Origin: Mucilaginibacter lacusdianchii
Lineage (GTDB): Bacteria > Bacteroidota > Bacteroidia > Sphingobacteriales > Sphingobacteriaceae
Direction of reading: 5' to 3'
NCBI RefSeq assembly: GCF_009770985.1
Contig: NZ_WSRW01000002.1
Span: forward strand, 620,001-684,000
Length of the DNA: 64,000 nt
Shown here in pieces: positions 42,101 to 49,461 of the stretch. Position 1 is the stretch's first letter; each line of letters starts with the position of its first letter. The notes under the pieces are model-generated. The model worked only from the letters and a program-made list of their open reading frames with translations. It was not told the DNA's origin and did no database searches. Made by a program: the position numbers and the translations under genes.

Positions 42101-45100
42101 GCACCAAACGGCGCTGTACCGGTATAAACTGGTTTATCGTTATTAATTAAGCTACCATTTGCCGGTGCCGTTACAACAGCAGCGGCAGTTACTGCCTGTG
42201 TGTAGTTAATTGTAAACTGGTTGCTTGCCGTATTGCCGTTGCCTGCAGCATCCTGCGCACCGTTAGCAGGCACATTTACCGTAACTGCACCGTTAGCTGT
42301 AGCGGTAACGTTAAATGTATAATTTGTGCCACTGCCTGTAAAACCACTTAATGTGCCATTAGTTATGGTGATATCAGCTGATGTAAAGCCGGTAACTGAT
42401 TCTGAAAATGTAACTGTAAAAGGTAATAATGAGGTACTGGTTGTACTGCCTGATGCACCGGCGCTGCTGGCAATGATAGCCGTAGGCGCGGTATGGTCAA
42501 CAGTGTACACTTGACCGGCAGTATAAATACCAGAAGCATTTGGGTTAATACTTGTAGCACCTGTGAAATCCAAACGCATTGTTCCGTCGCCTGCTACAGC
42601 AGTAACCGGAACCGTCCAGATTTTGCCTGAACCAGTCGGCACACCAATGGTGCCGTTTGCAGTGCCTGTTGTAGTTAATGTAAAATCGGCTGCATCAACG
42701 CCGGTTACAGCGTCGGCAAAGGTCACCGTATAATTTAGCGCATTAGCATTTGACGGGTTTGCATCAGCACGCGTAATAGATACTACCGTGGTGGTAGGAG
42801 CCGGTATGGTAATGAAAGTTAATTCACTTCCATAACTTGTACCTGCACTATTAATGGCGTATGCGCGAATATAATAGTTAGATCCGGCTGCCAGATTTGT
42901 AAGGTTTGCAGAATAAGTACCGGTACTGCTTTGCGCATCTGCATATTTTAAAACGCCCGAACCGCCAATAGTTGGATTAGCCGCCAAACTATATACAAAC
43001 CCGCGTTCAGTTATAGGTGATCCACCGTCTGATGTAACAGATCCGCTAACGGTAGCGGTGCTGGAACCGCTGGCAGATGCTGATGTGCTGGTTACTACCG
43101 GAGCGTTGATCACCGTTCCGCTTACGGCTATATTCTGTGAAGTAGCGCCTGTTGATACAACTGTTATATTGCCCGCAGGAGAACCGGAAGCAGTAGCAGT
43201 GAGACGAGCAAAAATATTGGTATTGGTAACCGTACCTGCAGAATTTGCCAGAGTAAGGCTGCCGCCGAAACCTGCAGTAGCTGATGTTTTGCTAATTTCA
43301 AAACCTGCTGGTGCGGTAACGGTAATATCACTTGTCAAATTACTGCCGCTTACTGTAAAGCTTTGCGCTGCTGATGCAGTACCGGATGTGGTATTGAAAG
43401 CATTTAAAGCAGTGGCCGACGACGTTAGAGACGGTGCAGCCGTTGTAAATGTCTGATCATCACCATAGGCCACCCCTTCGCTGTTCGTAGCATATGCGCG
43501 AACATGATAAGTTGTACCACCGGTCAATCCAGTTAAAAATTCCGAAAAAGGTCCGGTTCCGCCATTTGCATCAGCAACTTTTGTAACGCCTGAGCCGTTT
43601 ATAGCTGGGTTAACAGATGTGCCATACACAACACCCCGTTCTGTGACTGCGGCACCACCGTCCGCTGTTACATTACCGGCTATCGTTGCTGTTGTTACGC
43701 CAGTACCCGAAGCTGATATAGTAGAAACAGTTGGTGCGGTTATAGCAACAGAACCGATAATAATTTTGTTGGCACTTTCATAAGAGGGAGGTACGGTAGT
43801 GCCTTGTTGAGTCCAGTTATTAACATTGGCAATTCTAGAAAGCCAAGTAGCTGCATCGGTAGCAGTAGTAGGTCCGGTATAAGCTACGTTGGTTTGCTTG
43901 CTTGTAAAACCAATGGCGTTAATGCCGTTGGTAAGAGCATTTTGACTTCCATTCCCGTTGGGAAGATTTGAAGCAATAGCATAGCCTGTAGTGTAGTTGC
44001 CTGTTGGCACCCATCCAGTTGCATCCACCGCAGGAGAAGAACTAATAGTATTATTGAAACCAAATATAAAATTAGGGTTTGTAGACTCCCCCTGATAAAT
44101 AAAGAAATTGTCTCCTGTATTAATAATCAGATCTGTTACAACATTGCCATATCCGGTAAAAGCCAGGTCGGCTGCCGCAATAGCTGTATTTGTAGTCAGG
44201 TTTTTTAAGGTGATGTTTGCACCATTAGTGTACGTTATTCTTATAACTGAGCCTTTGCTAACAGCCGAAGATAAGGTCCATTTAATATTTCCCTCACCTA
44301 TTGAACTTACACTACTAGCCGCCCATGCACCATTAGGATTTGACCAACCCCAGTCTGTAAAGTTCACAATCGTACCCGCAGAGAGATCTTTTAAAGTCAC
44401 TACATCCACAGTGTTGTTTGCAGCACTCCAGGCAGTTACTGCCATATCGCCCGCATTTAAATTTGTGCCGTTGCTTGCGGCCGGAGTGGTAAATGTTTGC
44501 TGCTCGCCATATACTGTTCCAACACTATTAATGGCATAAGCACGAACATAATAGGTGGTACTACTGGCCAGCCCGGTTGCAGATACTGAAAACGCACCCA
44601 TGCCACTTCCCAATGCAGCTTTAGTTACGCCCAAACCACCAATAGCCGGAGTTGAGGATGTACCATAAACAATACCGCGTTCTGTAACAGAAGCTCCCCC
44701 ATCGGCAGTTACGTTGCCGCCTAAAGTAGCGGCAGTGGCGCTCAATGCAGTAACAGATGCCGTAGTTACGGTTGGTGTGGTAATTGCTGTCTGAATGTTT
44801 TCGATCACCATGTGATCAAACTCCATGAAGGCGGGTATACTTGGTGTAACCGTGAAAGATTTGATACCCTTAAAATAAGCAGCGTTTGCATTTCCGCTTA
44901 TATCAATAAAATTGGCAGCAATAGGACTACCGCCTGGTATCGCTACTGTTATAGAGCCCTTTGCGCTGGAGATTAAAAAGCTAGTTGGCTCATTGTTTTC
45001 GTTAGTTAAATAAAATGATGTCAGATCAAAACTTTTACCATTTTGAGCGGCAACCGTAAAAGCAGTTTCTTGAGCGTTCCAGCCAAAATATAAACCTTCT

Positions 45101-46287
45101 TCACCAAAATAGGCTGTATTTGAACCGTTTGTTGAGCTTCTAAATACACCGTCTGTGGCGGCTGTAACTGTTATGGATGAGGACGATGCCGTATTTGTAG
45201 CTGTTAAAGTTTTCGTATCAAAACCGGTGTAGGTACCAGATGCCGTCTCAAAATCATACACTGCGCTGGTGCCGGCAAGTGCGTTTGTTTTAAAACTTAT
45301 TTCATCACCGTAACTTGTACCTTTTGCGTTAATTGCATAAGCTTTAACGTAAATGGTTGTGTTTGGTGTAAATGGCCCTATGAATGCCTTGTTAAAACTG
45401 CCGGCACCTGCCCCTATGTTTACCTTGTTATTTGCAGTTGTGGGATTGGTTGCAGTGCTCCATACAATACCTTTTTCTGTTACCGCAGATCCCCCGTCAG
45501 AAGTGATATCGCCTCCTAAGGTTGCCGTAGTTGCATTAAAGGTTGTAACTGCTGCAGTAGTAACGGTTGGTGCTGTGGCAGCTGCCACGTTTGCCGGACC
45601 CGTTACTATGTTATCAATGTCAATATAGCTGGTTTGCCCGGTACCCCCTTGCATAGTATACCGAAATTCATCAATATCATTGAATCCTGATGCGGCGCTG
45701 GTTGACAGGGTGAAATATGTTGCGGGAGGCAGACCATTTACGCTGACAGAACCATTTGCAACAGGGCTACCGCCTTTATAACCCGTTAATGTAAATATGC
45801 TATGGGTAGTTCCCGTTCCGGTAAGCATGGCAAAACGAAAATCGAATCCCCCGAGCTTAAAAGCAGATCCATCCGCCTTTTTAACAGAAACATAGCCCAC
45901 ACCAACTGTGGTTGCACTGGTCCGTAATACGTAATCATTAGTACTTTTTGTCTGACGGGAGAAAATGATTTGCGTACTAGGATTTGGGGGACTGGCATTT
46001 ACAGTGGTAAATACAAACCCTTCTACAGCATAAGAAGCGGTGGAAACTGCCGATTCACGGTACAGCGGCACTGGAACTGCAGGAAGGGTGTTAAAGTTAG
46101 TAGTGGTTTGCGCCGTTACTTTAATGCCCGAAGAAAGAAGCAGTAATAATAAAACGAGCGACCAGCCGTGTGGTTTAATTGTGGGGGTGATGAACAGGCC
46201 GTTCCAAAAATTTTGATAATTCTGAATTTTTGGATGTGGCTTTAATAATCTTTCAACACGTAAATTAACCGGGTAAAATTTCCTCAT
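36121..46287 (-). CDS. Giant T9SS type-B surface protein with tandem MBG/Ig-like repeats
   Basis: 3388 residues. An extended N-region precedes a hydrophobic signal core (about 43-55) with cleavage near TAQ at about 60. The first half (about 65-1770) has at least four copies of a fibronectin-like domain (pattern GGxxTxDGGxxVTERGxVYG, then TTYYVRAYAxNSxGxxYG), a region of unknown fold, and Ig-like domains of the Big type. Residues about 1778-3292 are some 19 tandem beta modules of two kinds (see the repeat entry). The last about 90 residues (3296-3388) are the type-B sorting domain (VSPNGDGVNDFLYIEG ... GKRKTGWFVLKY). The protein should be exported by the type IX system and fixed to the surface with its PorP/SprF partner. 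Likely role: long stalk-like adhesin; no enzymatic domain was recognised. Confidence 0.93.
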   Translation of the reverse strand: MRKFYPVNLRVERLLKPHPKIQNYQNFWNGLFITPTIKPHGWSLVLLLLLLSSGIKVTAQTTTNFNTLPAVPVPLYRESAVSTASYAVEGFVFTTVNASPPNPSTQIIFSRQTKSTNDYVLRTSATTVGVGYVSVKKADGSAFKLGGFDFRFAMLTGTGTTHSIFTLTGYKGGSPVANGSVSVNGLPPATYFTLSTSAASGFNDIDEFRYTMQGGTGQTSYIDIDNIVTGPANVAAATAPTVTTAAVTTFNATTATLGGDITSDGGSAVTEKGIVWSTATNPTTANNKVNIGAGAGSFNKAFIGPFTPNTTIYVKAYAINAKGTSYGDEISFKTNALAGTSAVYDFETASGTYTGFDTKTLTATNTASSSSITVTAATDGVFRSSTNGSNTAYFGEEGLYFGWNAQETAFTVAAQNGKSFDLTSFYLTNENNEPTSFLISSAKGSITVAIPGGSPIAANFIDISGNANAAYFKGIKSFTVTPSIPAFMEFDHMVIENIQTAITTPTVTTASVTALSATAATLGGNVTADGGASVTERGIVYGTSSTPAIGGLGVTKAALGSGMGAFSVSATGLASSTTYYVRAYAINSVGTVYGEQQTFTTPAASNGTNLNAGDMAVTAWSAANNTVDVVTLKDLSAGTIVNFTDWGWSNPNGAWAASSVSSIGEGNIKWTLSSAVSKGSVIRITYTNGANITLKNLTTNTAIAAADLAFTGYGNVVTDLIINTGDNFFIYQGESTNPNFIFGFNNTISSSPAVDATGWVPTGNYTTGYAIASNLPNGNGSQNALTNGINAIGFTSKQTNVAYTGPTTATDAATWLSRIANVNNWTQQGTTVPPSYESANKIIIGSVAITAPTVSTISASGTGVTTATIAGNVTADGGAAVTERGVVYGTSVNPAINGSGVTKVADANGGTGPFSEFLTGLTGGTTYHVRAYATNSEGVAYGDDQTFTTAAPSLTSSATALNAFNTTSGTASAAQSFTVSGSNLTSDITVTAPAGFEISKTSATAGFGGSLTLANSAGTVTNTNIFARLTATASGSPAGNITVVSTGATSQNIAVSGTVINAPVVTSTSASASGSSTATVSGSVTSDGGSPITERGFVYSLAANPTIGGSGVLKYADAQSSTGTYSANLTNLAAGSNYYIRAYAINSAGTSYGSELTFITIPAPTTTVVSITRADANPSNANALNYTVTFADAVTGVDAADFTLTTTGTANGTIGVPTGSGKIWTVPVTAVAGDGTMRLDFTGATSINPNASGIYTAGQVYTVDHTAPTAIIASSAGASGSTTSTSLLPFTVTFSESVTGFTSADITITNGTLSGFTGSGTNYTFNVTATANGAVTVNVPANGAQDAAGNGNTASNQFTINYTQAVTAAAVVTAPANGSLINNDKPVYTGTAPFGATVTVYVDGLSIGTTTATGGNFSLTQPANLVNGSHSVYAKAVISGNAESANSNTNTFIVDRTAPTLAISSNKALLKAGETAIITFTFSEDPGATFTWSGASGDVVVSGGTLSAISGSGLIRTATFTPVAGVNNGTASITVAAGSYADAAGNYGGAGATPLLTFDTQLPPAPVVVTVANGSILATSTPTYSGTAEANSTVTIYVDGASIGTTTVSGTGNWNKTQPAALAAGSHTVYATATDAAGNTSANSNTNTFTIDVTAPVIASVNVPANGTYIAGQNLDFKINFSENTIVSQLGGIPYLSVTLNTGGTVMAQYVSGSGTSAQTYRYTVKATDKDLDGIAIGTLVLNGSTITDAAGNNAVLTLNNVASTASVLVDGTPIVAQTITFNALAAKTYGDAAFDLSASASSGLTVNYTSSNASIASVSGKTVTIHKAGTVTITASQAGNGSYSAAQDVPQTLTINAKALMVTANAQSKTYGAADPALDYSITSGSLVTGDALSGALSREAGENAGTYAIQQGSLTANANYALTFVPANLTVKKAALTATADNQSKIYGQANPVLTVSYNGFVNSETKANLTTPATATTIAMAGSPVGTYTITPSGAVAANYEITYVNGTLTVTAAQPVITFAALPAKTYGDTNFAPGASSTNNTTAITYSSDNTAVATVVDGKIHITGAGSAKITASQAADGNYSAATDVSQNLTVNPRTIAIAATAQSKIYGDAEPALAYAVTSGTLLSGDNFSGALNRITGENVGTYAINQGTLTAGSNYTLTYTDADLTIKSRPVTITAVAKAKAYGEADPELSYSITSGSLAGNDAFTGSLTREAGEAAGIYAIKQGTLALSNNYALTFVGANLTIGQATPVIIFATIPAKTYGDAEFTAGATSTNNTTAITYSSDNEAVAKIANGKIQIIGAGSANIAAMQAADANHAAAQSVVRELVVNKAAVVIAAKTKAKIYGEADPALTYEITAGTLKGSDTFSGSLARESGENVGAYTIKQGTLALNSNYSLTYTGADLSINARAITVATNIKTKTYGEADPALTYTVTPSLITGDSFIGSLTREPGENAGSYVIKQGTLSAGNNYAITYTPANLTITQRAVSIAAAAKTKSYGEVDPALTYSISSGSLANNDVFTGSLTRVAGEAAGTYAIKQGTLALSNNYNLTYVGADLTIEQASQTITFAALPTKIYGDADFAAGATSSNTAVPVTYSSDNLAVATIVNGSIHIVGAGKANITASQAANANYTAAQNVVHELTVSKADITIAAATKIKTYGDADPALTYRISGGSLKGSDAFTGTLTREAGENAGTYAIKQGTLKLNDNYNLTYNSANLTIGTKAITVTAAAKVKTYGEADPALTYSVSAGSLVGTDAFNGSLSREAGENVGTYAIKQGTLALSNNYVLTYQAANLSIGKKAITITANAQSKTYGDADPALTYTVSSGALVGQDTFTGLLIREAGEQTGTYAIKQGTLALNNNYALTYAGNNLIIGKKELVITADNKTKHYGEANPELTVNYSGFVNGEDATKLTAQPVARTAANQNSAVGSYDITVTGAVSDNYNVTYRKGTLTIGKAQLTIAAVNQSKTYGEANPQLTVNYTGFLHGDTKADLSAQPVVTTTGTAQSSAGSYDIMASGAVSSNYDIVYTKGTLTINKAPLTITADNKTRTYGASNPVLTVSYSGFVNNDTQASLSTQPVINTTANATTGVGMYDIIASGAASNNYSIVYNKGVLTITPANLSIVFSRPLQATYGDADLNPGATLGSGEPVVYSSDNTSVATIVNGKVHIIGAGMANITASAPANGNYAITQPVTQRLTVNKAKQTIDFASIPALNRVTGQYDLSVVRASSGLPVSFTVADPLIASLDGHTLKANRIGTTRVTASQEGNANYLAANTVVENVEVNDANGGNEIVVRQAVSPNGDGVNDFLYIEGIQDHPNNNVTVINRNGVKIFEIKGYDNSSRVFDGKSNINNQMQQPGTYFFILQYEGKRKTGWFVLKY
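36411..40956 (-). repeat. About 19 tandem MBG/Ig-like protein repeats
   Basis: Coding repeat of about 230-250 bp per unit. Thirteen units are MBG type (KTYGEADPALTY ... GTYAIKQGTLALSNNYALTY ... LTI) and six are Ig-like units (TITFAALPAKTYGDADF ... SSDNTAVATI ... GAGxANITASQAANxNY). The two types alternate in a loose pattern of one Ig-like unit followed by several MBG units. Some neighbouring units are close to identical over 15-20 residues, so slippage and length variation between strains are likely. Confidence 0.9.
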
Positions 46288-46543
46288 ATAAGGGTACAGT
46301 TTAACGTTTAGCTACAACATAGCCATGCCGAGCAGTCATTGACGACTGCCGCGTTCATAGTAAGCCATAACGATTTATGGATTTTTAATTACCTGTAACT
46401 ACCAGATACTGTGACAGGTTAATGCGCTTTATACGCTGCTTAGTTTTTTTTAGTTACAAAGAAAACAATTTAAGTATCCATTTGTAAAGGCCAACAAATA
46501 AGAACACTCTGAGTTAGAAAATGATGAAAGGATATAAAAAAAA

Positions 46544-46566
46544 GAAGGCTGCCAAGGGCAGCCTTC
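46544..46566 (-). terminator. Terminator of the collar-protein operon
   Basis: A perfect 10-bp stem GAAGGCTGCC/GGCAGCCTTC with a 3-nt loop, followed on the minus strand by nine T-rich bases (46535-46543 in reverse). It lies 6 bp after the stop codon of the last collar gene and closes the six-gene operon. Confidence 0.9.
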
Positions 46567-46572
46567 AGTAAT

Positions 46573-47190
46573 TTAATTTCTTGCCGGGAAAGTTCCGTTT
46601 ACGCAAATAATAAAATTAACGGCCAGGCTTGGCATATGTAAATCTACCTTGGCGCTTCCACCTACAGGCAAGAGCATCATAGAAGAGGGGTTAACAGACA
46701 TGTTAGCACCTGACACCTGCAACGCATTGACATTAAGTGTACCATTATTGGTTGTTGCGTAAGGCTTGTTTCCGCCTGCTGGCGATAAAAAGGCTTCATT
46801 TGGATTAGCCTGCGAATTTGGACTAGGATTACTATTAACAGTCATTTTAGCATTGAGGTTTCCGGCTATATTACATACGCCGGCACCGGTAACTTGGTGG
46901 GTGTGCGGAGGTAAATTGGCAGATGTCAACATAACATTTTCGGCACCTAATTTTTGTCCTAATGTTACAGTGAATTGTTGATTCGGAATTGTACCAATTC
47001 CTACAGGTACCCTGCCCTGCATATCGGGCAAATTAAATGTTTGGATACCGTTGCCGCCAAATACAGTTCCTATTAATGCATATAACGCCTGATTTGTGTT
47101 AATATTCATTGTCTGACCTTGGCAAAATGCCCAAGACTCTGGTGCGAAGGTTGCTCCGAACATACGGATTTCAGCTACTGTTCCTTCCAT
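46573..47190 (-). CDS. Phage-tail-collar (MdpB-like) protein 3
   Basis: 205 residues with the tail-collar fold at the N-terminus (MEGTVAEIRMFGATFAPESW ... ALYALIGTVFGGNG ... FNLPDMQGRVPVG) and the HTH motif LPPHTHQV at about 93-100. The C-terminus ends with the family mark NFIICVNGTFPARN. Such proteins, called microcystin-dependent protein homologues in databases, occur in many non-phage settings, often in threes. No signal peptide. It is the last gene of the operon, 21 bp after collar protein 2. Its middle part (about 105-150, rich in N, P and S) differs from the two paralogues. Function unknown; the fold is that of tail-fibre receptor-binding parts. Confidence 0.88.
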   Translation of the reverse strand: MEGTVAEIRMFGATFAPESWAFCQGQTMNINTNQALYALIGTVFGGNGIQTFNLPDMQGRVPVGIGTIPNQQFTVTLGQKLGAENVMLTSANLPPHTHQVTGAGVCNIAGNLNAKMTVNSNPSPNSQANPNEAFLSPAGGNKPYATTNNGTLNVNALQVSGANMSVNPSSMMLLPVGGSAKVDLHMPSLAVNFIICVNGTFPARN

Positions 47191-47211
47191 AATTTTAAAT
47201 TTTGAGGTTTA

Positions 47212-47841
47212 CTAGTTTCGTGATGGAAAAAAACCACTCACACACATAATATAATTAAGAACAAGAAATGGTTGTAAATTACTAACCGGCTGTGGCGATG
47301 GTGAGCCAGCCAATGCCGTTGTCATCGAACCATAATCTACCGTTAAGGCTTGCATATCTAGCGCAATTGAGGCACTGTTCAACGCGGCCTTGTCGGTGGG
47401 AGCATCAGCATACAACCCGGATGAAGAACCTTCCTGTGCCAAAAAACCACCAACCGGAGTATCGCTACTTCCTGCACCATCTTCTACAGCCATAGTTGCA
47501 GTAATCGGCCCGTTCAAGGTGACGGTTAGAGGAGATGAAGAACCTACCGGATGAGTATGATTACTTAGTGTGTTCATGCTCAGAACGTAAGTTTCCTCGC
47601 CTACGGTAGCACCAGGGTTAAAGCTGGTAAGCCCAAAACCGGCGCCAGCACCAATCGCAACACGGCCTTGGAAGTTTGGAAGCTCAAATGTTGTCTTCCC
47701 GTCACCTCCAAAAGTGGTACCCAATAAGGCATATAAGGCTGTATTTTGATTTATGTTAATTGCTGCTCCATTGCAGATTGCAAAATTTTGGGGCGCAAAA
47801 TTTCCTGCAAAAATTCGGATTTCTGATAAATAAGCATCCAT
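47212..47841 (-). CDS. Phage-tail-collar (MdpB-like) protein 2
   Basis: 209-residue paralogue with MDAYLSEIRIFAGNFAPQNF at the start, the LPNFQGRVAIGAG block at about 58-70, a NHTHPV block at about 94-99 and the C-terminal pattern NYIMCVSGFFPSRN. It lies between the other two collar genes, 12 bp after collar protein 1. No signal peptide. The three paralogues share both ends and differ in the middle, as expected for proteins that assemble into a common scaffold with variable exposed parts. Confidence 0.88.
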   Translation of the reverse strand: MDAYLSEIRIFAGNFAPQNFAICNGAAININQNTALYALLGTTFGGDGKTTFELPNFQGRVAIGAGAGFGLTSFNPGATVGEETYVLSMNTLSNHTHPVGSSSPLTVTLNGPITATMAVEDGAGSSDTPVGGFLAQEGSSSGLYADAPTDKAALNSASIALDMQALTVDYGSMTTALAGSPSPQPVSNLQPFLVLNYIMCVSGFFPSRN

Positions 47842-47853
47842 TGTTACATCAAT

Positions 47854-48471
47854 TTAATTACGTGTAGGGAAAAGACCAGTCAAACAAATAATATACGCCA
47901 CGCCCAATCCTGGCTGCAGATTTGTATAGGGCGTTCCTGTACCCGTTGCTCCAACAGCTATATTTGTAAGGTCTACTGTTGCAGCAGGCATTTGAACCTT
48001 AATAGCCTGTGAATTTAAGTAGTTAGGTGACGTGAGTGTTGGATCATAAAGTGAAAAGCCACCATTATCTACGCCGAGGTAATTTCCTGAAGGCGGTAGA
48101 CTGGGGTCTGATGTTTCGTTGTTTACCTGCATTGTCACTTGCGCACCACCAGAAACAGACGCGCTATTTTTCTGAAACAGGTGATTGTGAGCAGGCAACT
48201 GAGCCATAGTTAATACTGTTGTAGCTGTTCCATCCGACTGCCCTAACGTTTTGGTCAGCCCATTGGAACCGGTTCCTGCACCTACAACTGCCCGCCCCTG
48301 CAAATTGGGGAGGTTAAATGTAGCCTTGCCATCTCCGCCATAAACTGTGCCCAAAATTGCAAATAAAGCCGTGTTTGACTGCAGTTGCATGACCTGACCG
48401 TTGCAATAGGTCCACTGTTTGGGTGCAAAGCCCCCGGCGAACATTCGTACTTCGCCAACAAATCCTTCCAT
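47854..48471 (-). CDS. Phage-tail-collar (MdpB-like) protein 1
   Basis: 205-residue paralogue beginning MEGFVGEVRMFAGGFAPKQW, with LPNLQGRAVVGAG at about 59-71, LPAHNHLF at about 93-100 (the HTH site is HNH here) and AYIICLTGLFPTRN at the C-terminus. First of the three collar genes, 54 bp after the formyltransferase gene. No tail, capsid, integrase or lysis gene of phage type is linked on this strand, so a prophage remnant is unlikely. Confidence 0.88.
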   Translation of the reverse strand: MEGFVGEVRMFAGGFAPKQWTYCNGQVMQLQSNTALFAILGTVYGGDGKATFNLPNLQGRAVVGAGTGSNGLTKTLGQSDGTATTVLTMAQLPAHNHLFQKNSASVSGGAQVTMQVNNETSDPSLPPSGNYLGVDNGGFSLYDPTLTSPNYLNSQAIKVQMPAATVDLTNIAVGATGTGTPYTNLQPGLGVAYIICLTGLFPTRN

Positions 48472-48525
48472 AAGATTTCGTTTTTAAATGGTTAAATAAT
48501 TGATTACTGATATATAAATTTTAGC

Positions 48526-49461
48526 TTAAATAAACTTCTCTCCCACTCGCACACCCATAGTTACCAGTTTACTTCCCGAAACATATCCTTCCTGCATAGA
48601 AACAATGTTAATACGCAGGCACCGTAAGTCTTTGCATGCAACGATCAAACCATATAGTGCATCAGCATATACAATTGTGCCGGGTTCCGCTGTCAGCATC
48701 TCACTGCCAATGTCAACCGGCATAGTTTCTAAAAGCCGCACCTCTACACCTCGTAAACTTGTTGTTGCCCCACCATAATTAGGATTACAGGCGTTAACCA
48801 ATGCTTCAATGCTCACTGAGTCCTGAACTTGCCAATCGATTGTAAGATCCGACAAACTAGGTCGTAAAAGGTATTTTGCGTGGCCTGCATCTGATTTGGG
48901 TTGCTCGCTACCTTCAACGCTATAGTCCATACCAATTAAATTATCAAGCAAACCGGCAGCAACTACCCCCATCCGTTGGCAAAAAAAACCATAGGTTTCT
49001 CCTGGAATGAAAGCTGTTTCTTTTTGCAGAAGTACAGGTCCACCGTCCATTTCCGCTGTCATCCGGTGAATACCAAGTCCTGCAAAAGGTTCGCGATTCC
49101 GGAGCTGCCAGAACATAGGATCAGCACCTCTATACAGGGGAAACGAACCGAAGTGAAAATTTATAAAACCATTTATAGGAACATCCAACAGTTCCTGTGG
49201 AATATTCCATGGAAAACCGAACACCCATACACTCTCAGGCTTCACATCATTTAACCATTGGAACAGACCGTTTTCCCAACCAGCCTTTTTCAAAAAACGA
49301 ATTTTCTCCGGCAAAAGCCCTGCAGCCATTAACTGCGTACCCAGCCTTTTTCGATATCTATCCAATACTAAAACGCCGGCAAGCAATCCTTTTGCGGCTA
49401 AATAGCCGATTGATGGAAAAGCGAGGCTTTCCGTATTGCAGATGACGCCAATTTGTTTCAT
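48526..49461 (-). CDS. Formyltransferase (Fmt/ArnA type)
   Basis: 311-residue member of the 10-formyltetrahydrofolate-dependent formyltransferase family. The catalytic triad is visible: N101 and H103 in INFHFGSFPLYRG, and D139 in AEMDGGP. The C-terminal part (ALVNACNPNYGGATT, about 233-247) resembles the Fmt C-terminal domain. A housekeeping methionyl-tRNA formyltransferase would be larger in context and sit with def or rRNA-processing genes; here it overlaps the upstream binding-protein gene by 4 bp and precedes collar genes, so I infer formylation of an amino group on a product or protein of this locus. Confidence 0.87.
   Translation of the reverse strand: MKQIGVICNTESLAFPSIGYLAAKGLLAGVLVLDRYRKRLGTQLMAAGLLPEKIRFLKKAGWENGLFQWLNDVKPESVWVFGFPWNIPQELLDVPINGFINFHFGSFPLYRGADPMFWQLRNREPFAGLGIHRMTAEMDGGPVLLQKETAFIPGETYGFFCQRMGVVAAGLLDNLIGMDYSVEGSEQPKSDAGHAKYLLRPSLSDLTIDWQVQDSVSIEALVNACNPNYGGATTSLRGVEVRLLETMPVDIGSEMLTAEPGTIVYADALYGLIVACKDLRCLRINIVSMQEGYVSGSKLVTMGVRVGEKFI

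Noticed and set aside
39839..45628. Many plus-strand frames opposite the giant protein
   Set aside because: They are complements of the biased repeat sequence and lack starts, motifs or conservation signs.
46573..48471. Prophage remnant suggested by three tail-collar genes
   Set aside because: No capsid, portal, tail tube, integrase or attachment site is nearby, and the genes are in an operon with enzymes.
48526..49461. Housekeeping methionyl-tRNA formyltransferase
   Set aside because: It sits inside a specialised operon with a 4-bp overlap, without def or other translation genes; still possible but less likely.
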